A stretch of 64,000 nucleotides of DNA from Anaeromyxobacter sp. (GCA_025360965.1 JANYBC010000255.1:1-64000); one strand, 5' to 3'; positions 7,769-17,780 are shown, counted from the first letter of the stretch. Notes: generated from the sequence alone by a model not told the origin. Translations and numbers: made by a program.

Positions 7769-9268
7769 TCACCTCAGGTCAACCTCCCCGAAGCCGCTAC
7801 CCCGTGGCGCCCGCACCGTGGCGGCCACCCCGTACTCCGCCCCGTACTCCGCCCCGTATTCCGCTCCGTACTCCGCCACCGCCTCCCGCGCCCCGCGGTA
7901 CCTCGCCATCACCCGCTCGCCAAACGCCTGCCGCGCCGCCAGTCTGTTGTGCGCGGCACAGACGAGGCGAAAATCGGCCTCCTGCTCCCCGCCCCAGTCG
8001 GCCCACGGGACGATGTGGTCGAGCTCCAGCCGCAGCTTCGAGCCGCAGCAACCTCCGCCGTCGAGCGGCCAGCTGCAACGTCCGGCGTCGCGCGCCCAGA
8101 CGGCGCGCTTCACCGCGGCCGGGATGGCCGCGCGGGGGCCGTCGCGCCGGTGGAGCGGTTCGGCGAGGTTCGGCTCCGCCGCAGGCTGCGCCGGAGTCGG
8201 AGCGGCGTCCGGGGTGGTGTCGGGACCGGGGGCCGGGGCGGGGGCGGGGGCGGGGGCGGGTTCTGGAGCGGAGGCCGAGGCTGCGATCGCGGTCGGGATC
8301 GCGGTCGGGATCGCGGTCGACGCCGGAGCCGGAGCCGGAGCCGGGGTCGCCGTCGACGTCGCCCGCACCGCCCGCGGCTTCTTCACCTGCCCGCGCGCCC
8401 TTGCCTGCTTCTCCAGCAGCAGGTCGAGCGCCGCCTCCAGCACCTGCTCGGTGGTGGCGCGGGGGATGGCGTGGCCGAGCCCCTGGCGGGCAGTCTTGAG
8501 CTTCTCGAGGAAGCGGCGGCTGACCGTGGTGCTGAGGCGGCTCAGCTCTGCCGTGAGCGGGTCGACCTCGTCCCGGCGCGGCTCCGGCCGGCGCGGCTCG
8601 ACCGGTGCGGGGGGCGAGACCTGCGTTTTGGACGTCCAAAGTGACTCTGGGTCCGTGTTCTGCGCGGCGGCCGCCTGCGGCAGGCCGGCCTGGGCGGTCG
8701 ACGCCGAGGGGGAAGCGGAGTCGCACGACCTGTCGAGCAGGAAGGACGCCGCCTCGGCACCGCGAACCGTCGCCAGCGGCCTGACCACCGTCCGCATGGG
8801 CGGCGACTCGCGCGGCTGCAGCTCGGCGACGATCTCCCTGGCCTCGCGGGTGGAGATGCCGAGGAAGCGGGGCAGCACCGCCTCCCGGTTCTCCTCCGTC
8901 AGGACCTTGGCCAGCTCGCCCATGGTGCTCAGGCAGAGCTGCCCCTGGCGGAGCGGCTGCTCCAGCTCCGGGAAGCGCTGGAGCAGGCGAGCCGCCTCCT
9001 GCCGCCAGAAGGTCGGGGCCGGGGAGAGGCCGAGCTCGACGAGCAGGAAGGCGAAGAGGTTCGCGTGCCCGAGCGCCTCCCAACCACCGCGCCGGTCGAA
9101 GTCGGCCAGGGCGATGAGGAAGTCGGCCATCGCCGACTGCTCCGTGCGCAGCAATGTCTTGAGTGCGTCGCGCTGCTGCCGTGCTTCCAGGAGTTCGAGA
9201 GGACGGCAGGCCGGAGCGTGAGCGTGCGCCGCGGCCGAGGGAAGGGTCGGTTGCGCGTGGTTGATCAT
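7769..9268 (-). CDS. HNH endonuclease, DUF222-like, with long low-complexity linker
   Basis: Predicted HNH nuclease of 499 residues. The N-terminal half (about 25-150) is a helical DUF222-like region (LADFDRRGGWEALGHANLFAFL). A linker of about 100 residues rich in PAPA and IPTA repeats follows. The C-terminal HNH core is VWARDAGRCSW, then LELDHIVPWADWGG and CAAHNRLAA, giving the His-Asn-His set plus zinc-type cysteines. The tail contains EYGA repeated four times. Several such proteins per genome are common in actinobacteria and myxobacteria; substrate and role are not established. Start is ATG at 9268, in a 124-bp gap shared with the divergent small gene at 9393. Confidence 0.8.
   Translation of the reverse strand: MINHAQPTLPSAAAHAHAPACRPLELLEARQQRDALKTLLRTEQSAMADFLIALADFDRRGGWEALGHANLFAFLLVELGLSPAPTFWRQEAARLLQRFPELEQPLRQGQLCLSTMGELAKVLTEENREAVLPRFLGISTREAREIVAELQPRESPPMRTVVRPLATVRGAEAASFLLDRSCDSASPSASTAQAGLPQAAAAQNTDPESLWTSKTQVSPPAPVEPRRPEPRRDEVDPLTAELSRLSTTVSRRFLEKLKTARQGLGHAIPRATTEQVLEAALDLLLEKQARARGQVKKPRAVRATSTATPAPAPAPASTAIPTAIPTAIAASASAPEPAPAPAPAPAPGPDTTPDAAPTPAQPAAEPNLAEPLHRRDGPRAAIPAAVKRAVWARDAGRCSWPLDGGGCCGSKLRLELDHIVPWADWGGEQEADFRLVCAAHNRLAARQAFGERVMARYRGAREAVAEYGAEYGAEYGAEYGVAATVRAPRGSGFGEVDLR
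7829..7879 (-). repeat. 12-bp tandem repeat encoding four EYGA units
   Basis: A run of near-identical CCGTACTCCGCC units near the 3' end of the HNH gene encodes EYGAEYGAEYGAEYG on the minus strand. Further simple repeats in the same gene are a GGCGGG run near 8235-8262 (PAPA) and a GATCGCGGTCG run near 8284-8320 (IPTA). All keep the frame, so copy number can vary without breaking the protein. Confidence 0.85.
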
Positions 9269-9380
9269 TCACGCATCGTCTCACGCAGGTCTGACATTTC
9301 CGGGGTCGCGGACACGCATGAGACCCAACAGGGACGGGGGCTTCCTGGCGATCGGGCGGAGCGGCTGTCCTTGGCCTGGG

Positions 9381-9386
9381 TAGGCT
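9381..9386 (+). promoter_or_regulatory. Candidate -10 box for a leaderless transcript of the duplicated small protein
   Basis: TAGGCT is followed by 6 nt and then ATG. A similar GTAGGCTACTCGCA string precedes the EVE/HNH gene at 10639-10652, compared with GTAGGCTCCTCGCA here, suggesting the two promoters are related. Confidence 0.4.
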
Positions 9387-9392
9387 CCTCGC

Positions 9393-9755
9393 ATGGTCGC
9401 CGACGCGCTGAAAACCCCGCTTCCCCGCTCCCGGCGTCGCTGGGTCGACACCTGGATGCAAGGCGGTTCAGGTCGCTCCGGGCGGCCCCGCCCTTCCGCC
9501 GAGCTGCGGCTGCTCTGGCGCCTCTCGCTCTCGGCACTCAACGAGGCGCCGCGCTTCAGGGAGCCGGGCATGGCCCGCGACTCCTACTGGCTGGCGGCCA
9601 GGCTAGAGCGCGCGCGCGGGGAGGCGCAGGTGCGGCGGCTGCTCCTGCTGGCGCTGGAGGCCTTCAACGCAAAGCCACGCTTTGCCATCCCCTGCGAGCG
9701 GACCGACTCGTATGCCGTCGCGGCGAGGTTGGGGCGATTGTTTGACGCCTGGTAG
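9393..9755 (+). CDS. Small protein with an internal duplication, function unknown
   Basis: 120 residues, no family recognised. The protein contains two copies of one unit: NEAPRFREPGMARDSYWLAARLER and then NAKPRFAIPCERTDSYAVAARLGR, sharing N-x-x-PRF, P, DSY and AARL-x-R. This internal similarity at protein level is good evidence that the frame is real. A TAGGCT box sits 6 nt before the ATG with no Shine-Dalgarno, so a leaderless transcript is likely. It lies between two HNH genes and ends 49 bp before the ATG of the next one, on the same strand, so it could be part of that transcription unit. Confidence 0.6.
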   Translation: MVADALKTPLPRSRRRWVDTWMQGGSGRSGRPRPSAELRLLWRLSLSALNEAPRFREPGMARDSYWLAARLERARGEAQVRRLLLLALEAFNAKPRFAIPCERTDSYAVAARLGRLFDAW

Positions 9756-9804
9756 CAGCCGCCGGATCCTGGACTGGCTCCTCCGCCCCGACGAGAGGTC
9801 TCGA

Positions 9805-10584
9805 ATGCCCGCCGAACGCCGCCCCTGGTCTCGCGAAGAGCTTCTCCTGGCGCTCAACCTCTACTTCCGGATCTCCTTCGGGCGGCAGCACAAGCTGGCC
9901 CCCGAGGTGATTGAGCTTGCCGCCGCCATCAAGCGCTCACCCTCCGCCGTGGCCATGAAGCTCGGCAACTTCACCTCGATCGATCCCGAGGAGAAGGCGC
10001 GCGGCGTCGCTGGCCTGGCCGGCGCCAGCCAGGCCGATCAGCGGCTCTGGGCCGAATTCCAGGAGCGCCAGGAGGCGTTAGCCGCGGAGAGCGAACAACT
10101 CTGGCTGGCACGCGTTGATCGTCGGCCTGTTGATCGGGCGAGTCCAGCCGACCATGCTGCCGACTTCCAGGGGGCCACCGAAGGATCCCGCACCGTCACC
10201 GTCCGCCTCGCCCAGGGGTTCTTCCGGAAGGCCGTTCGCGCCGCCTACGGTCATCGTTGCTGCGTGAGCGGCATCGCCCTGCCCGGCCTCCTCATCGCGA
10301 GCCACATCGTCCCCTGGGCAGAGGACGAGACCAACCGTGCCCGCCCCACCAATGGCCTCCTGCTCTCGAGCCTTCATGACACCGCCTTCGACAAGCATCT
10401 GATCACCTTTGACGAGGAGTACCGGCTCATGATCGGCCAGCGACTCCGCGACCACTTCACCAACTCGGTGGTCCGCGAATCGTTCGCCCGGTTCGAGGGC
10501 CAGTCTCTTCGCCTCCCTGAACGACACGCTCCCGACCCCCGGCTCTTGGCGCGGCACAGGGACCGATTCATTTCGGCCGCCTGA
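9805..10584 (+). CDS. HNH_2-type endonuclease
   Basis: Predicted restriction-like HNH nuclease. The ORF track starts at 9682, but the first 41 residues overlap the previous gene and read as shadow. ATG at 9805 follows GAGAGG and gives 259 residues beginning MPAERRPWSREELLLALNLY. The N-terminal domain (about 8-60, RSPSAVAMKLGNFTSIDP) is one often found in front of HNH_2 domains. The C-terminal HNH_2 core reads CCVSGI, LLIASHIVPW and TNGLLLSSLHDTAFD. Its HNH core closely resembles that of the next gene (LIASHI-x-PW), so the two are probably tandem paralogues with different N-terminal specificity modules. Codon use is less GC-biased than neighbours, in keeping with transfer. Confidence 0.8.
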   Translation: MPAERRPWSREELLLALNLYFRISFGRQHKLAPEVIELAAAIKRSPSAVAMKLGNFTSIDPEEKARGVAGLAGASQADQRLWAEFQERQEALAAESEQLWLARVDRRPVDRASPADHAADFQGATEGSRTVTVRLAQGFFRKAVRAAYGHRCCVSGIALPGLLIASHIVPWAEDETNRARPTNGLLLSSLHDTAFDKHLITFDEEYRLMIGQRLRDHFTNSVVRESFARFEGQSLRLPERHAPDPRLLARHRDRFISAA

Positions 10585-10654
10585 GAATTCGCGCTTCCCC
10601 TGGGTGGTGGACGCCTGGCCCGGATTGCCCAGGTGGGAGTAGGCTACTCGCACC

Positions 10655-11626
10655 TTGCGCTACTGGTGGGTCAACCAGAAGCAGACGCACCGCCACGAGA
10701 TTGGCGGCGGCTATCTCTGGTCGCCCAAGCGCAAGGCCAACGATTCTCGAAACCAGTTCTATGAGAACATGAAGGCCGTCGCCCCCGGGGATCTCGTCTT
10801 CTCCTACTGGGAGGGTGCGGTACAGGCGTACGGCACGATCTGCTCCTTCGGCTACGACGCTCCAAAGCCCGTCGAGTTCGGCTCCGCTGGCCGCAACTGG
10901 GGAGAGGTCGGATATCGGGTGGACGTGGAATACGTCCGGCTCGAGAGGCCGATCGCTCCCAGGGATCACTGGAGCTCGATCGGCGACTTGTTGCCCGAGA
11001 AGTACTCACCCTTGAACAGGACCAAGGGCGTTGGGCTCCAATCCGTCTATCTCGCTGCGCTCCCGGCCGCGCTGGGACAAGTGCTTTGGAATCTCTCTGC
11101 CGAAGCCGGAAACCCCATCCTCGTGAAGGATAGGAAGCAGGCCCTGGTGCTCTCGACCGAGGAGCCTGAGCGAGAGCTCTGGGAGGGGCACCTCATCGAG
11201 GAACTTGCGGCCGGCGCCATCCAGGAGACCGAACGCGAGGCACTCGTCAAAGCTCGCCGCGGCCAGGGGCTCTTCAGGAGCAACATCTCCCGGATCGAGA
11301 GGGAATGTCGGATCACCGGCGTCACCAACCCCGCCTACTTGATAGCGAGCCACATCAAACCCTGGCGGCATGCCTCCAATGGCGAGCGCCTGAGCGCGCA
11401 CAACGGCCTGATGCTGGCTCCACAGGCAGACTTCCTGTTCGACCGCGGCTTCATCACGTTCAAGGAAGGTCGCGTGCTGGTCTCTCCCGTCGCCGACGAA
11501 CCCTCGCTCGTGAAGCTGGGCGTTGATCCGGACCATCCTCCTGAGGTCGGGTCCTTTTCGGGTGAACAGGAGCGCTTCCTGGAATTCCACCGATCGGAGA
11601 TCTTCCGATCGGCCTCGGCCGCCTAA
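10655..11626 (+). CDS. EVE-like/HNH_2 fusion, probable modification-dependent endonuclease
   Basis: The N-terminal 150 residues begin RYWWVNQKQTHRHEIGGGYLWSPKR and include DLVFSYWEG, the pattern of PUA-like EVE-type domains that read modified bases such as 5-methylcytosine. The C-terminal part (about 195-323) is an HNH_2 nuclease: CRITGV, YLIASHIKPW, HNGLMLAPQADFLFDRGFI. EVE-HNH fusions are a known architecture predicted to cut modified foreign DNA; activity here is inferred. The start is TTG at 10655, the only suitable start before the conserved YWWVNQ. It lies 70 bp after the HNH_2 gene on the same strand. The cargo reads as a restriction pair. Confidence 0.78.
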   Translation: MRYWWVNQKQTHRHEIGGGYLWSPKRKANDSRNQFYENMKAVAPGDLVFSYWEGAVQAYGTICSFGYDAPKPVEFGSAGRNWGEVGYRVDVEYVRLERPIAPRDHWSSIGDLLPEKYSPLNRTKGVGLQSVYLAALPAALGQVLWNLSAEAGNPILVKDRKQALVLSTEEPERELWEGHLIEELAAGAIQETEREALVKARRGQGLFRSNISRIERECRITGVTNPAYLIASHIKPWRHASNGERLSAHNGLMLAPQADFLFDRGFITFKEGRVLVSPVADEPSLVKLGVDPDHPPEVGSFSGEQERFLEFHRSEIFRSASAA

Positions 11627-11946
11627 CCCCTACTCCCCGGGCGCAGCAGGACCGGGGCCCAGCAACCGGCGCCGCCGCGGCTGGCCGCACTCCTTATAGA
11701 TCCCGGCTCGTGGCCGCCGGTGACCGCGGCCAGCGAGCGTCGCACTGCGACCTGAGACCCTCCTCGTGTCTTGCGACGGCGCCACCAGCAGCCGGCGCCG
11801 CCGCGATTGACGCGCGCGCGCCAGCCGATTCCCGAAATCCCCCCTGATTTCCTCGTGTCATACCCATCCCGCAAGCTCTCCTGGCACTACCCGTCTGAAC
11901 CTCGCTGGTTGACAAGACCCTCCACCTCCACCTATCCGTCCCCGCC
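11627..11946. repeat. 320-bp intergenic region with a duplicated GC-rich hairpin sequence
   Basis: No gene is seen. The 20-mer CAGCARCCGGCGCCGCCGCG occurs at 11660-11679 and again at 11786-11805. The second copy forms a hairpin, CGGCGCC (11777-11783) with GGCGCCG (11794-11800). Related hairpins occur near 34783-34810 and 40831-40855, so this looks like a dispersed extragenic palindrome family. The remainder leads into the topA promoter. Confidence 0.5.
11909..11937 (+). promoter_or_regulatory. Probable sigma-70 promoter of topA
   Basis: A perfect TTGACA at 11909-11914 is followed by 17 bp and CTATCC at 11932-11937, 9 bp before the topA ATG. The -35 is ideal and the -10 is weak. The leader would be only a few bases long. 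Confidence 0.5.
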
Positions 11947-14769
11947 ATGGCTACCAAGTCCCTCGTCATCGTCGAGTCGCCCGCCAAGGCCAAGACCATC
12001 GAGAAGTACCTCGGCGCCGACTTCAAGGTGATGGCCTCCGTCGGCCACGTCGTCGACCTCCCCTCGAGCCCGCTCTGCGTGGAGCTCGAGGACAAGGCCC
12101 ACCTCTTCGACCTCACCTACGAGGTGACCAAGCGCGACGTCATCAACTCGCTCAAGGAGGCGCTCAAGGGCGCCTCGACGCTCTACCTCGCCACCGACGA
12201 AGACCGCGAGGGCGAGGCGATCGCCTGGCACCTGCTCAACCAGCTGAAGCCGAAGGTGCCGGTCAAGCGGATGGTCTTCCACGAGATCACCAAGAAGGCG
12301 ATCCTCGAGGCGGTCGAGCACTCGCGCGGCATCGACGACGGCCTGGTCGACGCCCAGGAGTCGCGCCGCACCCTCGACCGGCTCTACGGCTACGAGCTCT
12401 CCCCGGTGCTCTGGCGCAAGGTCGGCCCGCGCCTCTCGGCCGGCCGCGTCCAGTCGCCGGCGCTCCGGCTGATCGTGGAGCGCGAGCTCGAGCGGATGCA
12501 GTTCCGCGCCGCCTCCTACTGGGACCTCTCGGCGCGCCACGCCACCGCCCCGGCCTTCACCAGCACGCTCACCGCCATCGACGGCCGCCGCATCGCCACC
12601 GGCAAGGACTTCAGCGAGCAGGGCGCGCTCTCCTCCGACGCCCGCCTCCTCGACGAGGCGACCGCCACTGGCCTGGCCAGCGGGCTCGAAGGGCGCCCCT
12701 TCACGGTCCGCTCGCTGGAGAAGAAGGGCTACCGCAGCTCGCCGAAGCCCCCCTTCATCACCTCCACCATGCAGCAGGAGGGCGGCCGCAAGCTTCGCCT
12801 CTCCGCCCAGCAGGTGATGCGCCTGGCCCAGGGGCTCTACGAGCGCGGCTACATCACCTACATGCGCACCGACAGCACCACGCTCTCGGCCACCGCCCTC
12901 TCGGCCGCCCGCAGCCAGATCGGCGAGCTCTACGGCGACAAGTTCCTCCCGCCGGCGCCGCGCAGCTGGGCCAAGAAGGCCAAGAACGCCCAGGAGGCCC
13001 ACGAGGCGATCCGCCCGGCCGGCGACGCCTTCCGCACCCCCGAGTCGCTGCAAGGCGAGCTGGGCGGCGGCGAGTGGAAGCTCTACGACCTGATCTGGAA
13101 GCGGACCATCGCCTCGCAGATGGCCGATGCGGTCGGCGAGTCGGTCAGCGTCAAGCTCGAGGCCACCACCGCCAAGGGCGAGCGCTGCGAGTTCAGCGCC
13201 GGCGGCCGGACCATCACCTTCCCCGGCTACCTGCGGGCCTACGTCGAGGGCGCCGACGACCCGGACGCCGCGCTCGACGACCAGGAGTCGCCGCTGCCGG
13301 CCCTGCAGGAGGGGCAGGCGGTGCCGGTCAGCGCGCTCGAGCCGATTGGCCACGTCACCTCGCCGCCAGCCCGCTTCACCGAGGCCTCGCTGGTGAAGAA
13401 GCTGGAGGAGCTCGGCATCGGCCGCCCCTCCACCTACGCCTCGATCATGGGGGCGCTCGCCTCGCGCTACGTCTGGAAGAAGGGGCAAGCGCTGGTGCCG
13501 GACTGGGTCAGCTTCCCGGTGATCCGGCTCTTGAAGGAGCACTTCACCGAGCTGATCGACTTCGCCTTCACCGCCGAAATGGAGGAGGACCTCGACGAGG
13601 TGGCCGGGAAGGAGCGCGGCCGCGTCGAGTTCCTCAAGCTCTTCTACTTTGGCGACGCCAAGCACAAGGGGCTGAAGCAGCTGGTCGAGGCGCTCGGCGA
13701 GATCGACGCCGCCGCCATCAACTCGATCCCCATCGGCTTCGACGCCAAGGGCGTGCTGATCGAGGCCCGCCCGGGCCGCTACGGCCCGTACCTGAAGCGC
13801 GGCGAGGAGACCGCCTCGATCCCCGGCAACCTCGCCCCGGACGAGCTGACTGTCGCGCTGGCGCTCAAGATCCTCTCGGCGCCGACCGGCGGGCGCGAGC
13901 TCGGCACCGACCCGGCCACCGGCCTCGAGGTGCGGGTCAAGTCGGGCCGCTTCGGCCCCTACGTGCAGCTGGCGCCGCCGCCCCAGCCGGCTGCCGCGAA
14001 GGCCGAGGCGAAGCCGGCCGCCGTGAAGACCGCTGCGAAGGCCGCAGGCAAGACCGCCGGCGCCAAGGAGAAGGTCAAGTCGCAGGCCAAGGCCAAGCCG
14101 GAGAAGCCGCTCAAGACCCAGTCGCTGCTCAAGTCGATGGACCCGGCCACGGTCACGCTCGACGAGGCGCTGCAGCTGCTGGCGCTTCCCCGCCCGCTCG
14201 GCCTGAGCCCCGGGGGCGACGAGGTGCGGGCCTGCTACGGCAAGTTCGGCGCCTACCTGACCATGGGCGGCGAGAGCCGCAACCTCGGCGGCGAGGAGGA
14301 CCGGATCTGCCTCACCATCACGCTCCCGCAGGCGCTGGCCATCTTCGACCAGCCGAAGCAGTTCCGCGGCCGCGGGGCGCCCAAGCCGCCGCTCGCCACC
14401 TACGGCGAGGACCCGGTCTCGGGCAAGAAGGTGATCCTCAAGGACGGCAAGTTCGGCCTCTACGTCACCGACGGCGAGACCCTCGCCTCGCTCCGGCGCG
14501 GCGACCAGGCCGAGGACATGACGCCCGACCGGGCCCACGAGCTGCTGGCCGAGCGGCGCGAGTACATGGCCTCGCCGGAGGGGCAGGCCAAGGCGGCGCT
14601 GCGGGCGGCGAAGCGGGGCGGCCGCGGGGCTCGCCTGGCGAAGGGGGCGGCGAAGTCGGTCAAGGCGGCGCCGAAGCCCGCAGCCGAGCCCAAGCTGGCG
14701 AAGGCTTCAGCCGAGCCAGGAAAGTCCAAGGGGAAGCAGCCGGCGAAGAAGAAGGTTTCCAAGGCGTAA
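11947..14769 (+). CDS. topA: DNA topoisomerase I (type IA)
   Basis: Relaxes negative supercoils by a single-strand break and passage mechanism. The N-terminal Toprim domain has LVIVESPAKAKTI and the acidic triad ATDEDREGEAIAWHL. The catalytic tyrosine is in YITYMRTDSTT (Tyr305). The core ends near residue 590. C-terminal topoisomerase repeats follow, with paired GRFGPYV/GKFGAYLTM/GKFGLYV motifs instead of four-cysteine zinc fingers. An Ala/Lys-rich linker (about 675-720) interrupts the repeats and the last 60 residues are Lys/Ala-rich, which probably aids DNA binding. 940 residues is long compared with E. coli (865), accounted for by the linker and tail. Essential housekeeping gene; a flanking boundary of the accessory block. 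Confidence 0.97.
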   Translation: MATKSLVIVESPAKAKTIEKYLGADFKVMASVGHVVDLPSSPLCVELEDKAHLFDLTYEVTKRDVINSLKEALKGASTLYLATDEDREGEAIAWHLLNQLKPKVPVKRMVFHEITKKAILEAVEHSRGIDDGLVDAQESRRTLDRLYGYELSPVLWRKVGPRLSAGRVQSPALRLIVERELERMQFRAASYWDLSARHATAPAFTSTLTAIDGRRIATGKDFSEQGALSSDARLLDEATATGLASGLEGRPFTVRSLEKKGYRSSPKPPFITSTMQQEGGRKLRLSAQQVMRLAQGLYERGYITYMRTDSTTLSATALSAARSQIGELYGDKFLPPAPRSWAKKAKNAQEAHEAIRPAGDAFRTPESLQGELGGGEWKLYDLIWKRTIASQMADAVGESVSVKLEATTAKGERCEFSAGGRTITFPGYLRAYVEGADDPDAALDDQESPLPALQEGQAVPVSALEPIGHVTSPPARFTEASLVKKLEELGIGRPSTYASIMGALASRYVWKKGQALVPDWVSFPVIRLLKEHFTELIDFAFTAEMEEDLDEVAGKERGRVEFLKLFYFGDAKHKGLKQLVEALGEIDAAAINSIPIGFDAKGVLIEARPGRYGPYLKRGEETASIPGNLAPDELTVALALKILSAPTGGRELGTDPATGLEVRVKSGRFGPYVQLAPPPQPAAAKAEAKPAAVKTAAKAAGKTAGAKEKVKSQAKAKPEKPLKTQSLLKSMDPATVTLDEALQLLALPRPLGLSPGGDEVRACYGKFGAYLTMGGESRNLGGEEDRICLTITLPQALAIFDQPKQFRGRGAPKPPLATYGEDPVSGKKVILKDGKFGLYVTDGETLASLRRGDQAEDMTPDRAHELLAERREYMASPEGQAKAALRAAKRGGRGARLAKGAAKSVKAAPKPAAEPKLAKASAEPGKSKGKQPAKKKVSKA

Positions 14770-14804
14770 GCCTCTGATTTCTATTTGTCTTTGTTAGTTT
14801 GTCC

Positions 14805-14820
14805 TTTGTTCGGGAACAAA
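14805..14820. promoter_or_regulatory. Perfect palindrome upstream of the HTH/nucleotidyltransferase pair
   Basis: TTTGTTC-GG-GAACAAA is a perfect 7+2+7 inverted repeat in a strikingly AT-rich stretch (14775-14865) between topA and the HTH gene. It lies 66 bp before the HTH gene's ATG and is a good candidate for that protein's operator. Confidence 0.6.
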
Positions 14821-14850
14821 CGACGTCTGCAACATAAACATTCGCGTTCA

Positions 14851-14879
14851 TTGCTTTATCTGCCGTCTGATGACAGGCT
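14851..14879 (+). promoter_or_regulatory. Candidate promoter of the HTH/nucleotidyltransferase pair
   Basis: TTGCTT (14851-14856), 17 bp, CAGGCT (14874-14879), then 6 nt to the ATG. This is the same near-leaderless layout seen for other genes in the window. Confidence 0.4.
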
Positions 14880-14885
14880 TCGCGG

Positions 14886-15437
14886 ATGGTCCTGAAGCCG
14901 CAAGACCTGTTCGTCGCCATCCGCCTGGCCCTCCTGCCGGCCGGAGCGCACTTCAGGTACACGGAGGCGGCCTCCGCGCTCGGCCTCAGCCGCAGCGAGG
15001 TGCACGCCGCGGTTCGACGCTGTGTGGCCGCACAGCTGGCCAGCGAGCTGGCGCATCGTGCTGACGCCGCCGTCGCGGTCAACCGCGGCAACCTGGTCGA
15101 GTTCCTCCTCCACGGCGCTCGCTTCGCCTTCCCGCCCACTCACGGCGGAGTGACGCGCGGAGTTCCCACCGCGCACGCGGCGCCCGGGCTTGCCGGTCGC
15201 TTCGCTCCGACCGACCTGCTCCCTCCGGTCTGGCCCCACCCGGAAGGGACCACCCGTGGCCGTGCCTTCGAACCGCTCTACCGCTCAGCCCCGGTGGCCG
15301 CGGCCGCCGACCCGCGCATGTACACCGCGCTGGCGCTGGTCGACGCCATGCGCGGTGGTACGGCCCGTGACCGAAGCGTCGCCGCGCCGCTCCTCGAGGC
15401 GTTGCTCGCACCCTCCGGTTCGGGCGGCTCGCCATGA
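14886..15437 (+). CDS. Winged-HTH protein, probable antitoxin/regulator of the downstream nucleotidyltransferase
   Basis: 183 residues. The N-terminal 60 residues look like a winged helix-turn-helix (YTEAASALGLSRSEVHAAVRRC). The C-terminal part has no family I can name; it contains a Pro/Gly-rich stretch, then helices around RMYTALALVDAMRGG. Its TGA overlaps the ATG of the next gene by 4 bp (ATGA), so translation is coupled. The layout of a DNA-binding first gene, an MNT-fold second gene and an upstream palindrome is that of an autoregulated type II or IV toxin-antitoxin unit such as AbiEi/AbiEii. That role is inferred. Confidence 0.65.
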   Translation: MVLKPQDLFVAIRLALLPAGAHFRYTEAASALGLSRSEVHAAVRRCVAAQLASELAHRADAAVAVNRGNLVEFLLHGARFAFPPTHGGVTRGVPTAHAAPGLAGRFAPTDLLPPVWPHPEGTTRGRAFEPLYRSAPVAAAADPRMYTALALVDAMRGGTARDRSVAAPLLEALLAPSGSGGSP

Positions 15438-16109
15438 CGGCCAACACCGTCCTGCTCGAACGCGTAGCCCCGCACCTCTCCAAGGTGAGCGCTGGTTTCG
15501 TCTACCTGGGCGGCGCCGTCGTGGACCTGCTCTTGACCGACCAAGCCAGTCCGCAGGCCCGTCCGACCGACGACGTAGACACCATCGTCGAGGTCGGAAC
15601 GACTTCGCAGTACTACCAGCTCGCCGAGAGGCTCCGCGCCGCCGGCTTCAAGGAAGACACTTCGCCGGGTGCCCCGCTCTGTCGCTGGATCGTGGCCGGG
15701 ACCAAGGTCGACGTCATGCCGACGGAGCCTGCGGTGCTGGGGTTCTCGAACCGCTGGTACCCGTCGGCCATTCGCCACGCCGAGCCGGTCCAGCTTGGGG
15801 ACGGGTCGGTCGTCCAGGTCGTGACTGCGCCCCACTTCGTCGCCACCAAGCTCGAGGCCTTCAAGTCTCGGGGTGCCGGCCTCTTCCGCGAGAGCACCGA
15901 CATCGAGGACATCGTCGCGGTCGTCGATGGTCGCCCCGAGCTCGGTGCCGAGGTCGCGCGCGCCCCAGCCGACCTCAGGGGCTATCTCTCGCAGGAGCTC
16001 GGCACGATGCTCGGCAACCCACGCTTCCTCGACGCCCTGCCCGGCCACTTGCCTTCAGACACCGCCAGCCAGGCCCGCCGGCCGCTGCTGCTGGCCAGGC
16101 TGCGCGCGA

Positions 16110-16129
<20 letters not shown>
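15434..16129 (+). CDS. MNT-fold nucleotidyltransferase, AbiEii-like toxin candidate
   Basis: 231 residues with the polymerase-beta/MNT catalytic pattern: YLGGAVVDLLL, then the DxD in RPTDDVDTIVEV and a third acidic residue in TKVDVMP. All three metal-binding aspartates are present, so activity is expected. Enzymes of this fold in AbiE/MenT-type systems add nucleotides to tRNA or protein and arrest growth; the substrate here is unknown. It is coupled to the preceding HTH gene by an ATGA overlap. Its 3' end overlaps ettA (opposite strand) by 20 bp, so insertion here was tight or ancient. Confidence 0.7.
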
Positions 16130-17774
<1,645 letters not shown>

Positions 17775-17780
17775 GGCGGC

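Noticed and set aside
9682-9804. Upstream start of the HNH_2 gene
   Set aside because: Overlaps the coding end of the duplicated small protein; the internal ATG at 9805 has a ribosome site.
11932-14538. 868-residue minus-strand ORF opposite topA
   Set aside because: Shadow of topA; Leu/Gly/Arg/Val-biased with no motif.
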